A stretch of 19,909 bases of DNA from an uncultured Megasphaera sp. (GTDB taxonomy: Bacteria; Bacillota; Negativicutes; Veillonellales; Megasphaeraceae). Position 1 is the stretch's first letter; the number at the start of each line of letters is the position of its first letter. The notes below the pieces were generated by a model that made no database searches, was not told the origin of the DNA, and was given only the letters and a program-made list of their open reading frames with translations. The position numbers and the translations under genes are program-made. The DNA is taken from the NCBI GenBank assembly GCA_934202965.1, contig CAKPYN010000025.1, positions 1 to 19,909 on the forward strand, written 5' to 3'. This document shows, in pieces, positions 14,107 through 19,909 of the stretch.

Positions 14107-14475
14107 TTATAATACTTCCGGAGCCAGGGAGATGATCTTCATGAAATCTTTTTCACGCAATTCTCTGGCAACCGGCCCAAAAATACGAGTACCTTTAGGG
14201 CTTTTATCATTATTGATTACGACAGCTGCGTTTTCGTCAAAACGGATATAGGAACCGTCAACACGGCGCAATCCTTTTTTCGAACGAACGATAACAGCTT
14301 TTACTACGTCGCCTTTCTTGACAACGCCACCGGGTGATGCATCTTTAACAGATGCGGTAATGATATCACCAATGTTGCCATATTTACGATATGAGCCACC
14401 CATGACCTGGATGCACAAAAGTTTTTTGGCACCGGTGTTATCGGCAACATTCAACATAGTTTCTTGCTGAATCAT
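14107..14475 (-). CDS. rplN: 50S ribosomal protein L14
   Basis: L14 (uL14) forms an inter-subunit bridge with 16S helix 14. The 122 residues match the family in full length: MIQQETMLNVADNTGAKKLL, GDIITASVKDASPGGVVKKG, and the C-terminal GPVARELREKDFMKIISLAPEVL. The ATG follows TAGGAGGTT. It opens what is the spc block elsewhere, but here it follows rpsQ by 26 nt with no promoter or terminator visible, so the S10 and spc blocks appear joined. Confidence 0.98.
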   Translation of the reverse strand: MIQQETMLNVADNTGAKKLLCIQVMGGSYRKYGNIGDIITASVKDASPGGVVKKGDVVKAVIVRSKKGLRRVDGSYIRFDENAAVVINNDKSPKGTRIFGPVARELREKDFMKIISLAPEVL

Positions 14476-14501
14476 GGCTTAACCTCCTAATTAATTCAAG
14501 C

Positions 14502-14756
14502 TTATTTAGCTGCTTCTACGATTGTCACTACTCTCCAGTGTTTTTGTTTGGACAGCGGACGAGTTTCTTCAATACGAACGATGTCGCCTACATGGCATTC
14601 GTTGTTTTCATCATGCGCTTTGAATTTTACAGTCGAGATAATCGGTTTTTTGTACAGCTTATGCTGTGTTTTATATTCTACAGCAACAACAACGGTTTTA
14701 TCCATTTTATCACTGACAACTTTACCTACGCGGATTTTCCGTTCATTTCTTTCCAT
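14502..14756 (-). CDS. rpsQ: 30S ribosomal protein S17
   Basis: S17 (uS17) is a primary 16S-binding protein with an OB fold. The 84 residues contain RKIRVGKVVSDKMDKTVVV, YKTQHKLYKKPIISTVKFKA and the signature VGDIVRIEETRPLSKQKHW. The ATG has an AAGGAGGTC ribosome binding site about 12 nt upstream, slightly long. It lies 45 nt behind rpmC. Confidence 0.97.
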   Translation of the reverse strand: MERNERKIRVGKVVSDKMDKTVVVAVEYKTQHKLYKKPIISTVKFKAHDENNECHVGDIVRIEETRPLSKQKHWRVVTIVEAAK

Positions 14757-14801
14757 CTGTGCTTGTGACCTCCTTTTAGATTCCAGTTATGTACGTCGTT
14801 C

Positions 14802-15002
14802 TTAAGCCTGCGCTTTCAGTTCTGCTTCACGCTGTACCGTTTTGATGCGAGCGATAGTTTTTTTAACTTCACGAATTCGCATTGGATTTTCTAATTGGCC
14901 GGTCGCATGTTGAAAACGGAGGTTAAACAATTCTTCTTTCAGGCTAACCACCTTTTCATCCATTTCGGCAGCGCTCAGAGCACGGATTTCTTTAACCTTC
15001 AT
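14802..15002 (-). CDS. rpmC: 50S ribosomal protein L29
   Basis: L29 (uL29) is a small helical hairpin protein at the tunnel exit. From the ATG at 15000-15002 it is 66 residues, with MKVKEIRALSAAEMDEKVVS, KEELFNLRFQHATGQLENP and REVKKTIARIKTVQRE. The frame continues upstream to a GTG at 15014, but that GTG is within the AGGTGGTG Shine-Dalgarno, so the ATG is chosen. It overlaps the rplP 3' end by 11 nt, so translational coupling is likely. Confidence 0.96.
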   Translation of the reverse strand: MKVKEIRALSAAEMDEKVVSLKEELFNLRFQHATGQLENPMRIREVKKTIARIKTVQREAELKAQA

Positions 15003-15429
15003 TTTGTTCACCACCTAATTCCTGACCTCTAACAACAAACTTCGTTTTAATCGGCAGTTTATGGCCGGCAAGACGCATAGCTTCACGAGCTATTTCTTCA
15101 CTTACACCGCCCATTTCAAACAGTACACGACCCGGTTTAGCAACTGCAACCCAATATTCCGGAGCACCTTTACCAGAACCCATACGTGTACCAGCCGGTT
15201 TAGCTGTGATTGGTTTATCCGGGAAAATTTTAATCCAGACTTTACCACCACGTTTAATATAACGAGTCATAGCAATACGGGCAGCTTCGATTTGACGGTT
15301 TGTGATCCAAGACGGTTCAGCAGCAACCAAACCGAATTCGCCGTGTGCTACTTTATTACCGCGATGAGCCTGACCTTTCATGCGACCGCGGAACTGTTTA
15401 CGATATTTAACACGTTTTGGAATTAACAT
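14992..15429 (-). CDS. rplP: 50S ribosomal protein L16
   Basis: L16 (uL16) organises the A-site region of the 50S. The 145 residues start MLIPKRVKYRKQFRGRMKGQ and include GLVAAEPSWITNRQIEAARI, GGKVWIKIFPDKPITAKPAG and RMGSGKGAPEYWVAVAKPGR. The ATG shares its A with the TAA stop of rpsC (1-nt overlap), so it is probably translated by re-initiation. It overlaps rpmC by 11 nt downstream. The tail is a little longer than the usual 137-144 residues. Confidence 0.97.
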   Translation of the reverse strand: MLIPKRVKYRKQFRGRMKGQAHRGNKVAHGEFGLVAAEPSWITNRQIEAARIAMTRYIKRGGKVWIKIFPDKPITAKPAGTRMGSGKGAPEYWVAVAKPGRVLFEMGGVSEEIAREAMRLAGHKLPIKTKFVVRGQELGGEQNEG

Positions 15430-16100
15430 TATGCTTCACTCCCTTCGTGTTTTTTCTGCGGAGCTTTTTTAGCTTCCGGCAAGATTTCACCTTTATAAAT
15501 CCAGCATTTTACACCAATGCAGCCATAGGTTGTATGAGCTTCAGCAAAGCCATAATCAATGTTTGCACGAAGTGTATGCAAGGGGATAGAACCATCACGC
15601 AAGCTTTCGCTGCGAGCGATTTCAGCACCGCCAAGACGGCCGGAGCACATGATTTTGATACCTTTAGCACCCATGCGCATCGTACGACCAACGCACTGTT
15701 TCATAGCACGACGGAAGCCAATACGACGTTCAAGCTGGCTGGCAACGTTTTCAGCTACGAGAGTTGCATCCATTTCAGCCTGTTTGATTTCAGCAATGTT
15801 TACATCAACAGCTTTTGTTGTGAAAGCTTTGAGTGCTTTTTTAATATCTTCAATACCAGCACCGCCGCGACCAATTACCATGCCCGGTTTTGCAGTATGA
15901 ATAATCAATTTAATACGTTTAGCAGAACGTTCAATTTCAATACGAGAAACGCCTGCGATGAACAACTGTTTCTTTAAGAATTCACGGATTTTTACGTCTT
16001 CATTCAGAAGTGTTGCATAATCCTTTTCTGCATACCATTTCGCATCCCAGGGTTTTACAACGCCAACACGAAATCCATGGGCATTAACTTTTTGACCCAC
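15429..16100 (-). CDS. rpsC: 30S ribosomal protein S3
   Basis: S3 (uS3) forms part of the mRNA entry site and helicase centre. The 223 residues start MGQKVNAHGFRVGVVKPWDA. The KH domain GxxG loop is seen in PGMVIGRGGAGIEDIKKAL, and the C-terminal domain has GRLGGAEIARSESLRDGSIP followed by PLHTLRANIDYGFAEAHTTY. The tail is Lys/Glu rich (EAKKAPQKKHEGSEA). The ATG follows AAGGAGGGA. It is 13 nt behind rplV. Confidence 0.98.
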   Translation of the reverse strand: MGQKVNAHGFRVGVVKPWDAKWYAEKDYATLLNEDVKIREFLKKQLFIAGVSRIEIERSAKRIKLIIHTAKPGMVIGRGGAGIEDIKKALKAFTTKAVDVNIAEIKQAEMDATLVAENVASQLERRIGFRRAMKQCVGRTMRMGAKGIKIMCSGRLGGAEIARSESLRDGSIPLHTLRANIDYGFAEAHTTYGCIGVKCWIYKGEILPEAKKAPQKKHEGSEA

Positions 16101-16113
16101 TACGTTTCCCTCC

Positions 16114-16449
16114 TTATGCTCTTTCTTTTACGACAACAGTCAAGTGACTGGAATGTTTCAAAATTTTGAAAGCCTGTCCACGGCTGCGCGGATGAATACG
16201 TTTCATCGTGGAATCCTGGTCAACGAAAATTTCAGAAACAAATAATTTATCTACATTCATGTCATTATTGTGTTCCGCATTTGCTACAGCAGAGCGCAAT
16301 GCTTTTTCTACTACGCGAGAACCCACTTTCGGAGTGAATTTCAAGATAGAGAAAGCTTCGCCTACATTTTTGCCCCGAACCAAGTCAGCTACGATTCGAA
16401 TTTTTCGGGGGGCAATGCGAATATGTCTAGCAATTGCTTTTGCTTCCAT
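16114..16449 (-). CDS. rplV: 50S ribosomal protein L22
   Basis: L22 (uL22) lines the exit tunnel through its beta-hairpin. From the ATG at 16447-16449 it is 111 residues, with EAKAIARHIRIAPRKIRIVA, DLVRGKNVGEAFSILKFTPK, and the hairpin region DQDSTMKRIHPRSRGQAFKI. Macrolide-resistance changes map to this hairpin in other species; no insertion or deletion is obvious here. A TTG one codon upstream is closer to the GGGAGG than the ATG (8 nt), so the ATG is chosen. Confidence 0.97.
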   Translation of the reverse strand: MEAKAIARHIRIAPRKIRIVADLVRGKNVGEAFSILKFTPKVGSRVVEKALRSAVANAEHNNDMNVDKLFVSEIFVDQDSTMKRIHPRSRGQAFKILKHSSHLTVVVKERA

Positions 16450-16463
16450 CAAAGTTACCTCCC

Positions 16464-16739
16464 TTATTTAGTTACTTTTTCAGCTTTAGCATGGCCTTTG
16501 AATGTGCGAGTCGGAGCAAATTCGCCCAACTTGTGACCTACCATGTCTTCAGTAATATAGACAGGTACATGTTTCCGGCCGTCGTGAACAGCAATTGTAT
16601 GTCCTACAAAGCTAGGCAAAATCGTGGATGCACGGGACCAGGTTTTTACTACTTTTTTTTCATTAGCTTCATTCATAGCATCGATCTTTTTGAGGAGATG
16701 AAATGCTACGAATGGGCCCTTTTTAACGGATCTGGACAC
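16464..16739 (-). CDS. rpsS: 30S ribosomal protein S19
   Basis: S19 (uS19) lies in the 30S head beside S13. The 91 residues begin MSRSVKKGPFVAFHLLKKID and contain KTWSRASTILPSFVGHTIAV and the signature DMVGHKLGEFAPTRTFKGHA. The start is GTG (16737-16739) behind AAAGGAGAT. It is 22 nt behind rplB. Confidence 0.98.
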   Translation of the reverse strand: MSRSVKKGPFVAFHLLKKIDAMNEANEKKVVKTWSRASTILPSFVGHTIAVHDGRKHVPVYITEDMVGHKLGEFAPTRTFKGHAKAEKVTK

Positions 16740-16761
16740 TTATTTATCTCCTTTCCACAAC

Positions 16762-17589
16762 CTATTTACGTCTCTTCACAATAAACTTATTGGAAGCTTT
16801 TTTAGATTCGCGAGTCTTAACGCCATATGCAGGTTTACCCCAAGGAGTAACCGGACGTTTACGGCCGACAGGAGATTTGCCTTCGCCGCCGCCATGCGGA
16901 TGATCGCACGGATTCATAACAACACCACGGTTGCCTGGGCGAACGCCTTTCCAACGGGAACGGCCAGCTTTACCAATTGTAATGTTTTCATAATCCGTAT
17001 TGCTTACAACACCGATTGTAGCACGGCAACGGATATGAACTTGGCGCAATTCGCCGGAAGGAAGACGAAGCAATGCATAATTTCCTTCTTTAGCCATGAG
17101 CTGCGCAGATTCACCAGCAGAGCGTACCATCTGAGCACCTTTGCCGATTTTAAGTTCTACATTGTGTACCAATGTACCAAGAGGAATATTGGCGAGCGGC
17201 AAAGCATTACCGATTTTGATATCAGATTCGGGACCGCTGTAAACAACGTCGCCGACTTTTAAGCCGTTCGGAGCAATGATATATTTCTTTTCACCATCTG
17301 CATAAAACAGAAGTGCAATATTTGCAGAGCGGTTCGGATCATATTCGATCGTCGCTACTTTTGCAGGAATGTTATCTTTAATACGTTTAAAGTCAATTAA
17401 ACGATAACGGCGTTTATGACCGCCACCTTGATGACGGACAGTCATTCGACCGCTGTTATTACGACCGCCTTTGTTGGTAACTTTAGCCAACAAAGATTTT
17501 TCCGGTTTAGATGCCGTGATTTCTTCAAAAGTCGAAACTGTCATGAAACGACGGCCAGCGGAATACGGTTTAAATGATTTAATGGCCAT
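16762..17589 (-). CDS. rplB: 50S ribosomal protein L2
   Basis: L2 (uL2) is required for subunit association and peptidyl-transferase assembly. The 275 residues are standard length. Signatures are KSFKPYSAGRRFMTVSTFEE, RMTVRHQGGGHKRRYRLIDF, SAQLMAKEGNYALLRLPSGE, and the C-terminal VVMNPCDHPHGGGEGKSPVG with the conserved His of the peptidyl-transferase region. The ATG follows AGGAGGAGG. It lies 31 nt behind rplW. Confidence 0.98.
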   Translation of the reverse strand: MAIKSFKPYSAGRRFMTVSTFEEITASKPEKSLLAKVTNKGGRNNSGRMTVRHQGGGHKRRYRLIDFKRIKDNIPAKVATIEYDPNRSANIALLFYADGEKKYIIAPNGLKVGDVVYSGPESDIKIGNALPLANIPLGTLVHNVELKIGKGAQMVRSAGESAQLMAKEGNYALLRLPSGELRQVHIRCRATIGVVSNTDYENITIGKAGRSRWKGVRPGNRGVVMNPCDHPHGGGEGKSPVGRKRPVTPWGKPAYGVKTRESKKASNKFIVKRRK

Positions 17590-17620
17590 TTTGGTGCCTC
17601 CTCCTTTATTTCGTTATTCC

Positions 17621-17905
17621 TTAAGCTCCTTCAAAGAATTCGATGGTTTCGCCTTCCTGAAGTGTTACGATGGCTTTTTTGTAGTCCGGGCGTTTGCCAA
17701 CATACTTACCCATGCGTTTGAATTTGCCCATCGTACGAAGCGTTGCTACGCTTTTAACTTTAACATCAAAAGCAGCTTCTACAGCTTTACGGATTTCGAT
17801 TTTATTTGCATGGAGCGGTACCTTAAATGTGTACTTGCCATCAGACATCATCATTGTTGTTTTTTCAGTGATGACCGGTTTTAATAAGAGATCATGCATG
17901 TTCAT
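17621..17905 (-). CDS. rplW: 50S ribosomal protein L23
   Basis: L23 (uL23) is the docking site for trigger factor and SRP at the tunnel exit. The 94 residues include HDLLLKPVITEKTTMMMSDG, YTFKVPLHANKIEIRKAVEA and KRMGKYVGKRPDYKKAIVTL. The ATG directly abuts the rplD TAA (17906-17908), and the GAGGAGGTG lies in the last rplD codons, so translation is coupled. A second ATG two codons in is possible. Confidence 0.97.
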   Translation of the reverse strand: MNMHDLLLKPVITEKTTMMMSDGKYTFKVPLHANKIEIRKAVEAAFDVKVKSVATLRTMGKFKRMGKYVGKRPDYKKAIVTLQEGETIEFFEGA

Positions 17906-18529
17906 TTATGCGAGCACCTCCTCAATCTTGGCTACAGCGCTCTTTGTAACAAACAGCTTTGTGTAGTGAAGCAAATCAAAGATGTTGATGCCTTCTGTAG
18001 AAACAGCTTTAACACCCGTGATGTTGCGTGCACACCGAGCAACGATTTCATCGTTATCAGTTACGAAAAGAACTTTTTCACCAGCAAATTTGAAGTTGTT
18101 GATGACGTTTACGATTTCTTTCGTTTTCGGAGCTGCGAGATTGATTTCATCTAATACAAATAATTCATTTGTATTTACTTTATCGCTTAACGCGGATTTA
18201 ACAGCCAAACGTCTAGCTTTACGCGGCATTTTCTGTGCGTAAGAGCGTGGATGTGGACCCCAAATGGTGCCGCCGCCAACCCACAATGGGCTGCGAGTGC
18301 TACCTACACGGGCCCGGCCGGTTCCTTTTTGTTTCCAAGGTTTTCTGCCGCCGCCACGAACCAAACCTCTGGTTTTCGTGGAATGCGTGCCTAAGCGTTC
18401 ATTTGCGAGCTGACGAAGAACGGCCTGTCTCATGACAGCTTCGTTCACTTCAACGCCAAATACGCTATCGTTCAATTCAATTTCACCGGTCTGTGCGCCG
18501 GTAATATTATACGTGCTTACTTTTGGCAT
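17906..18529 (-). CDS. rplD: 50S ribosomal protein L4
   Basis: L4 (uL4) is a 50S assembly protein with a tunnel-lining loop; in E. coli it also represses the S10 operon. The 207 residues start MPKVSTYNITGAQTGEIELN. The extended loop reads RGLVRGGGRKPWKQKGTGRA, then RVGSTRSPLWVGGGTIWGPH, and SYAQKMPRKARRLAVKSALS is also present. The tunnel loop shows no obvious macrolide-resistance change. The ATG has an AAGGAGGAT ribosome binding site. It is 33 nt behind rplC. Confidence 0.98.
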   Translation of the reverse strand: MPKVSTYNITGAQTGEIELNDSVFGVEVNEAVMRQAVLRQLANERLGTHSTKTRGLVRGGGRKPWKQKGTGRARVGSTRSPLWVGGGTIWGPHPRSYAQKMPRKARRLAVKSALSDKVNTNELFVLDEINLAAPKTKEIVNVINNFKFAGEKVLFVTDNDEIVARCARNITGVKAVSTEGINIFDLLHYTKLFVTKSAVAKIEEVLA

Positions 18530-18562
18530 TATAATTTATCCTCCTTCCTGTATATCAACAAA

Positions 18563-19201
18563 TTAGCGGGGTTTAACAGTGTCGCGAATCATTACGAGGC
18601 TGCCTTTAGCGCCCGGAATGCCACCTTTAACCAAGATAAGGTTTTTGTCCATATCTACTTTTACGATAGAAAGATGGAGAACTGTTGCCTGATTACCACC
18701 CATTTGTCCAGGAAGTTTTTTACCTTTGACGACTTTACCGCCGCCACCACTGATCATAGGTCCGAGAGAACCAGGTTCACGATGAGATTTGGAACCGTGA
18801 CTCATTGGCCCGCGATGGAAACCGTGACGTTTGATAGTACCTGCAAAACCTTTACCTTTGCTGGTGCCAATTACGTCGACGAGATCGCCGCTTGCGAAAA
18901 TATCAGCTGCCAGAGTTTGGCCAACTGTATAATCCGGCGTATCTGTCAAACGAAATTCGCGAAGATACTTTACAGGAGCAACGCCTGCTTTGTCGAATTG
19001 ACCCTTAACGGGTTTTGTCAGATGTTTTTCTTTGATTTCGCCATAGCCCAACTGAATGGAGTTGTATCCGTCAGTATCAACTGTTTTGACACGGACAACT
19101 ACGTTCGGGGAAGCTTCGACGACTGTTACAGGAACAACTGCGCCTTCTTCTGTGAAGACCTGAGTCATACCTAATTTTTTACCCAAAATAGCTTTAGACA
19201 T
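18563..19201 (-). CDS. rplC: 50S ribosomal protein L3
   Basis: L3 (uL3) is a primary 23S-binding protein near the peptidyl-transferase centre. The 212 residues include KAILGKKLGMTQVFTEEGAV, the signature region GTSKGKGFAGTIKRHGFHRG, PMSHGSKSHREPGSLG, and PGQMGGNQATVLHLSIVKVD. The PR-loop near the peptidyl-transferase centre looks ordinary. The ATG follows AGGAGGAGGTG. It is 14 nt behind rpsJ. Confidence 0.98.
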   Translation of the reverse strand: MSKAILGKKLGMTQVFTEEGAVVPVTVVEASPNVVVRVKTVDTDGYNSIQLGYGEIKEKHLTKPVKGQFDKAGVAPVKYLREFRLTDTPDYTVGQTLAADIFASGDLVDVIGTSKGKGFAGTIKRHGFHRGPMSHGSKSHREPGSLGPMISGGGGKVVKGKKLPGQMGGNQATVLHLSIVKVDMDKNLILVKGGIPGAKGSLVMIRDTVKPR

Positions 19202-19215
19202 AATCGCACCTCCTC

Positions 19216-19527
19216 CTATAATTTGATTTCGATGTCTACGCCTGCCGGCAGATCGAGTCTCATCAATGCATCAACCGTTTTATTGGATGCTTCAAGAATA
19301 TCGATCAAGCGTTTGTGCGTACGCAGTTCGAACTGTTCACGAGAGTCTTTGTTAACATGCGGAGAACGCAGAATCGTGAAGATGTTCTTTTCCGTCGGCA
19401 GCGGAATAGGACCAGATACCATAGCACCTGTCCGTTTCGCCGTATCGACGATTTTCGCCGCGCTCTGATCTAACGTTTTGTGATCATACGCTTTAAGGCG
19501 AATTCTGATTCTTTCCTGTTTTGCCAT
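19216..19527 (-). CDS. rpsJ: 30S ribosomal protein S10 (NusE)
   Basis: S10 (uS10) sits in the 30S head and, as NusE, joins transcription antitermination complexes. The 103 residues are standard: RIRIRLKAYDHKTLDQSAAK, PLPTEKNIFTILRSPHVNKD and KRLIDILEASNKTVDALMRL. The loop around the tetracycline-resistance position (SPHVNKDSREQFE) reads as wild type. The ATG follows TTAGGAGGAAT. It is the first gene of the supercluster, behind a long structured leader. Confidence 0.98.
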   Translation of the reverse strand: MAKQERIRIRLKAYDHKTLDQSAAKIVDTAKRTGAMVSGPIPLPTEKNIFTILRSPHVNKDSREQFELRTHKRLIDILEASNKTVDALMRLDLPAGVDIEIKL

Positions 19528-19545
19528 TACGTAATTCCTCCTAAC

Positions 19546-19648
19546 GTCTATTTCATTGAATAGACTGCTCCATAGGAGTTTCCCCGCAATGCGGGCAACA
19601 TCCTATATCATAGTTTAAACGCGCCCAGGATATTCCCTGTTGTCGCGT
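19546..19648 (-). promoter_or_regulatory. Structured 5' leader of the S10 operon
   Basis: In the transcript of about 122 nt ahead of rpsJ, three consecutive hairpins can be drawn by eye. The first is at 19619-19648 (ACGCG/CGCGT outer stem, CAGG/CCTG inner stem). The second is at 19572-19606 (ATAGGA/TCCTAT outer stem, CCCGC-ATT-GCGGG inner hairpin). The third is at 19546-19565 (GTCTATT/AATAGAC) and ends 3 nt before the AGGAGG of rpsJ. None is followed by a T run, so they are not terminators. A role in autoregulation or antitermination is inference. Confidence 0.5.
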
Positions 19649-19656
19649 ACTTACAT

Positions 19657-19685
19657 AGTGTACTACAAAACAATCATGCATGCAA
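19657..19685 (-). promoter_or_regulatory. Probable promoter of the S10-spc-alpha supercluster
   Basis: On the minus strand TTGCAT (19680-19685) and TACACT (19657-19662) are 17 bp apart. The predicted start near 19650 is about 122 nt ahead of the rpsJ ATG. It lies downstream of the tuf terminator, where a promoter for the large operon is expected. The -10 is only a moderate match. Confidence 0.5.
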
Positions 19686-19759
19686 GGATTTTTACACACT
19701 TTTTTATCGTTGCGTAACTTATTTTGCATGGCATTTATAAAAAAAAATCATATAAAGCA

Positions 19760-19791
19760 AAAAGAGCTGCAAACTACGTTGCAGCTCTTTT
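19760..19791 (-). terminator. Intrinsic terminator behind tuf
   Basis: A perfect 13-bp inverted repeat (AAAAGAGCTGCAA at 19760-19772, complement at 19779-19791) with a 6-nt loop lies 41 nt past the tuf stop. On the minus strand it runs into TTTTTGCTTTA. It separates the str operon end from the S10 promoter. Confidence 0.88.
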
Positions 19792-19832
19792 ATTTTTATC
19801 TCTGTGAGTATTCACACAGCGAATGATTAAAC

Positions 19833-19909
19833 TTATGCGTCGATTTCAGAAACAACGCCAGCGCCTACAGTACGGCCGCCTTCACGAATAGCGAAACGAA
19901 GACCTACTT
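19833..19909 (-). CDS. tuf: Elongation factor Tu, C-terminal end (partial)
   Basis: Only the last 24 complete codons and the TAA are inside the window. They read VGLRFAIREGGRTVGAGVVS followed by EIDA, the unmistakable end of EF-Tu domain 3. EF-Tu carries aminoacyl-tRNA to the ribosome. The gene continues off the right edge, so its start and any duplication cannot be judged. Its place ahead of rpsJ is the usual str-S10 junction. Confidence 0.96.
   Translation of the reverse strand, partial: VGLRFAIREGGRTVGAGVVSEIDA

Noticed and set aside
14476..14501. A promoter separating the S10 block from the spc block ahead of rplN
   Set aside because: The gap between rpsQ and rplN is 26 nt and contains only the rplN ribosome binding site.
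19548..19601. Small ORF in the rpsJ leader (ATG at 19599-19601, 17 codons, beginning MLPALRGNS)
   Set aside because: No usable ribosome binding site precedes it and it lies wholly within the hairpins of the leader, so chance is the better explanation.

Overview
The window is from a low-to-moderate GC Bacillota genome. Probably it is a Negativicutes member (Veillonella/Dialister/Megasphaera-like). That placement rests on gene content, namely a map-KOW protein-infA arrangement, DUF1847, DUF3783 and an MTH1187-type thiamine-binding protein beside thiM. It is an inference, not a database result. All intact genes lie on the minus strand, so the biological reading order runs from the right end to the left.

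Right end to about 4.8 kb: this is the classical ribosomal-protein supercluster. It starts with the 3' end of tuf (end of the str operon) and its terminator. Next come a sigma70-type promoter and a structured leader of about 120 nt. The S10 block follows (rpsJ-rplC-rplD-rplW-rplB-rpsS-rplV-rpsC-rplP-rpmC-rpsQ), then the spc block (rplN-rplX-rplE-rpsN-rpsH-rplF-rplR-rpsE-rpmD-rplO-secY-adk-map-KOW protein-infA-rpmJ), then the alpha block (rpsM-rpsK-rpoA-rplQ), ending at a strong intrinsic terminator at 4775-4803. Gaps are 0-50 bp and several genes overlap, so this reads as one long transcription unit. rpsD (S4), which many relatives keep between rpsK and rpoA, is absent. S14 is the long form without zinc cysteines. 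Several starts had to be moved from the longest ORF (rplR, rplE, rplX, rpmC, rplV, map) because the Shine-Dalgarno sequence fixes a later codon.

2.5-4.75 kb: a two-gene unit (DUF3783 protein plus an MTH1-like Nudix hydrolase, overlapping by ATGA) sits right behind the ribosomal terminator, with no room for its own promoter. After it come a terminator, a clear promoter, and a thiM plus thiamine-binding-protein operon with its own terminator. There is no TPP riboswitch in front of thiM.

1.7-2.4 kb: a single DUF1847 cysteine-rich protein with its own promoter.

Left end (1-1.7 kb): two decayed genes lie head to head, an ACS-type MFS transporter (minus) and a regulator (plus) with a C-terminal helix-turn-helix. 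Both lack their 5' ends and appear joined by a deletion. The regulator carries two frameshifts, each at an A homopolymer. The transporter is cut off at its 3' side by a 27-bp direct repeat that begins at base 1. This is the only accessory-like region. I did not find a new defence or mobile system in the window; most of it is highly conserved housekeeping sequence.
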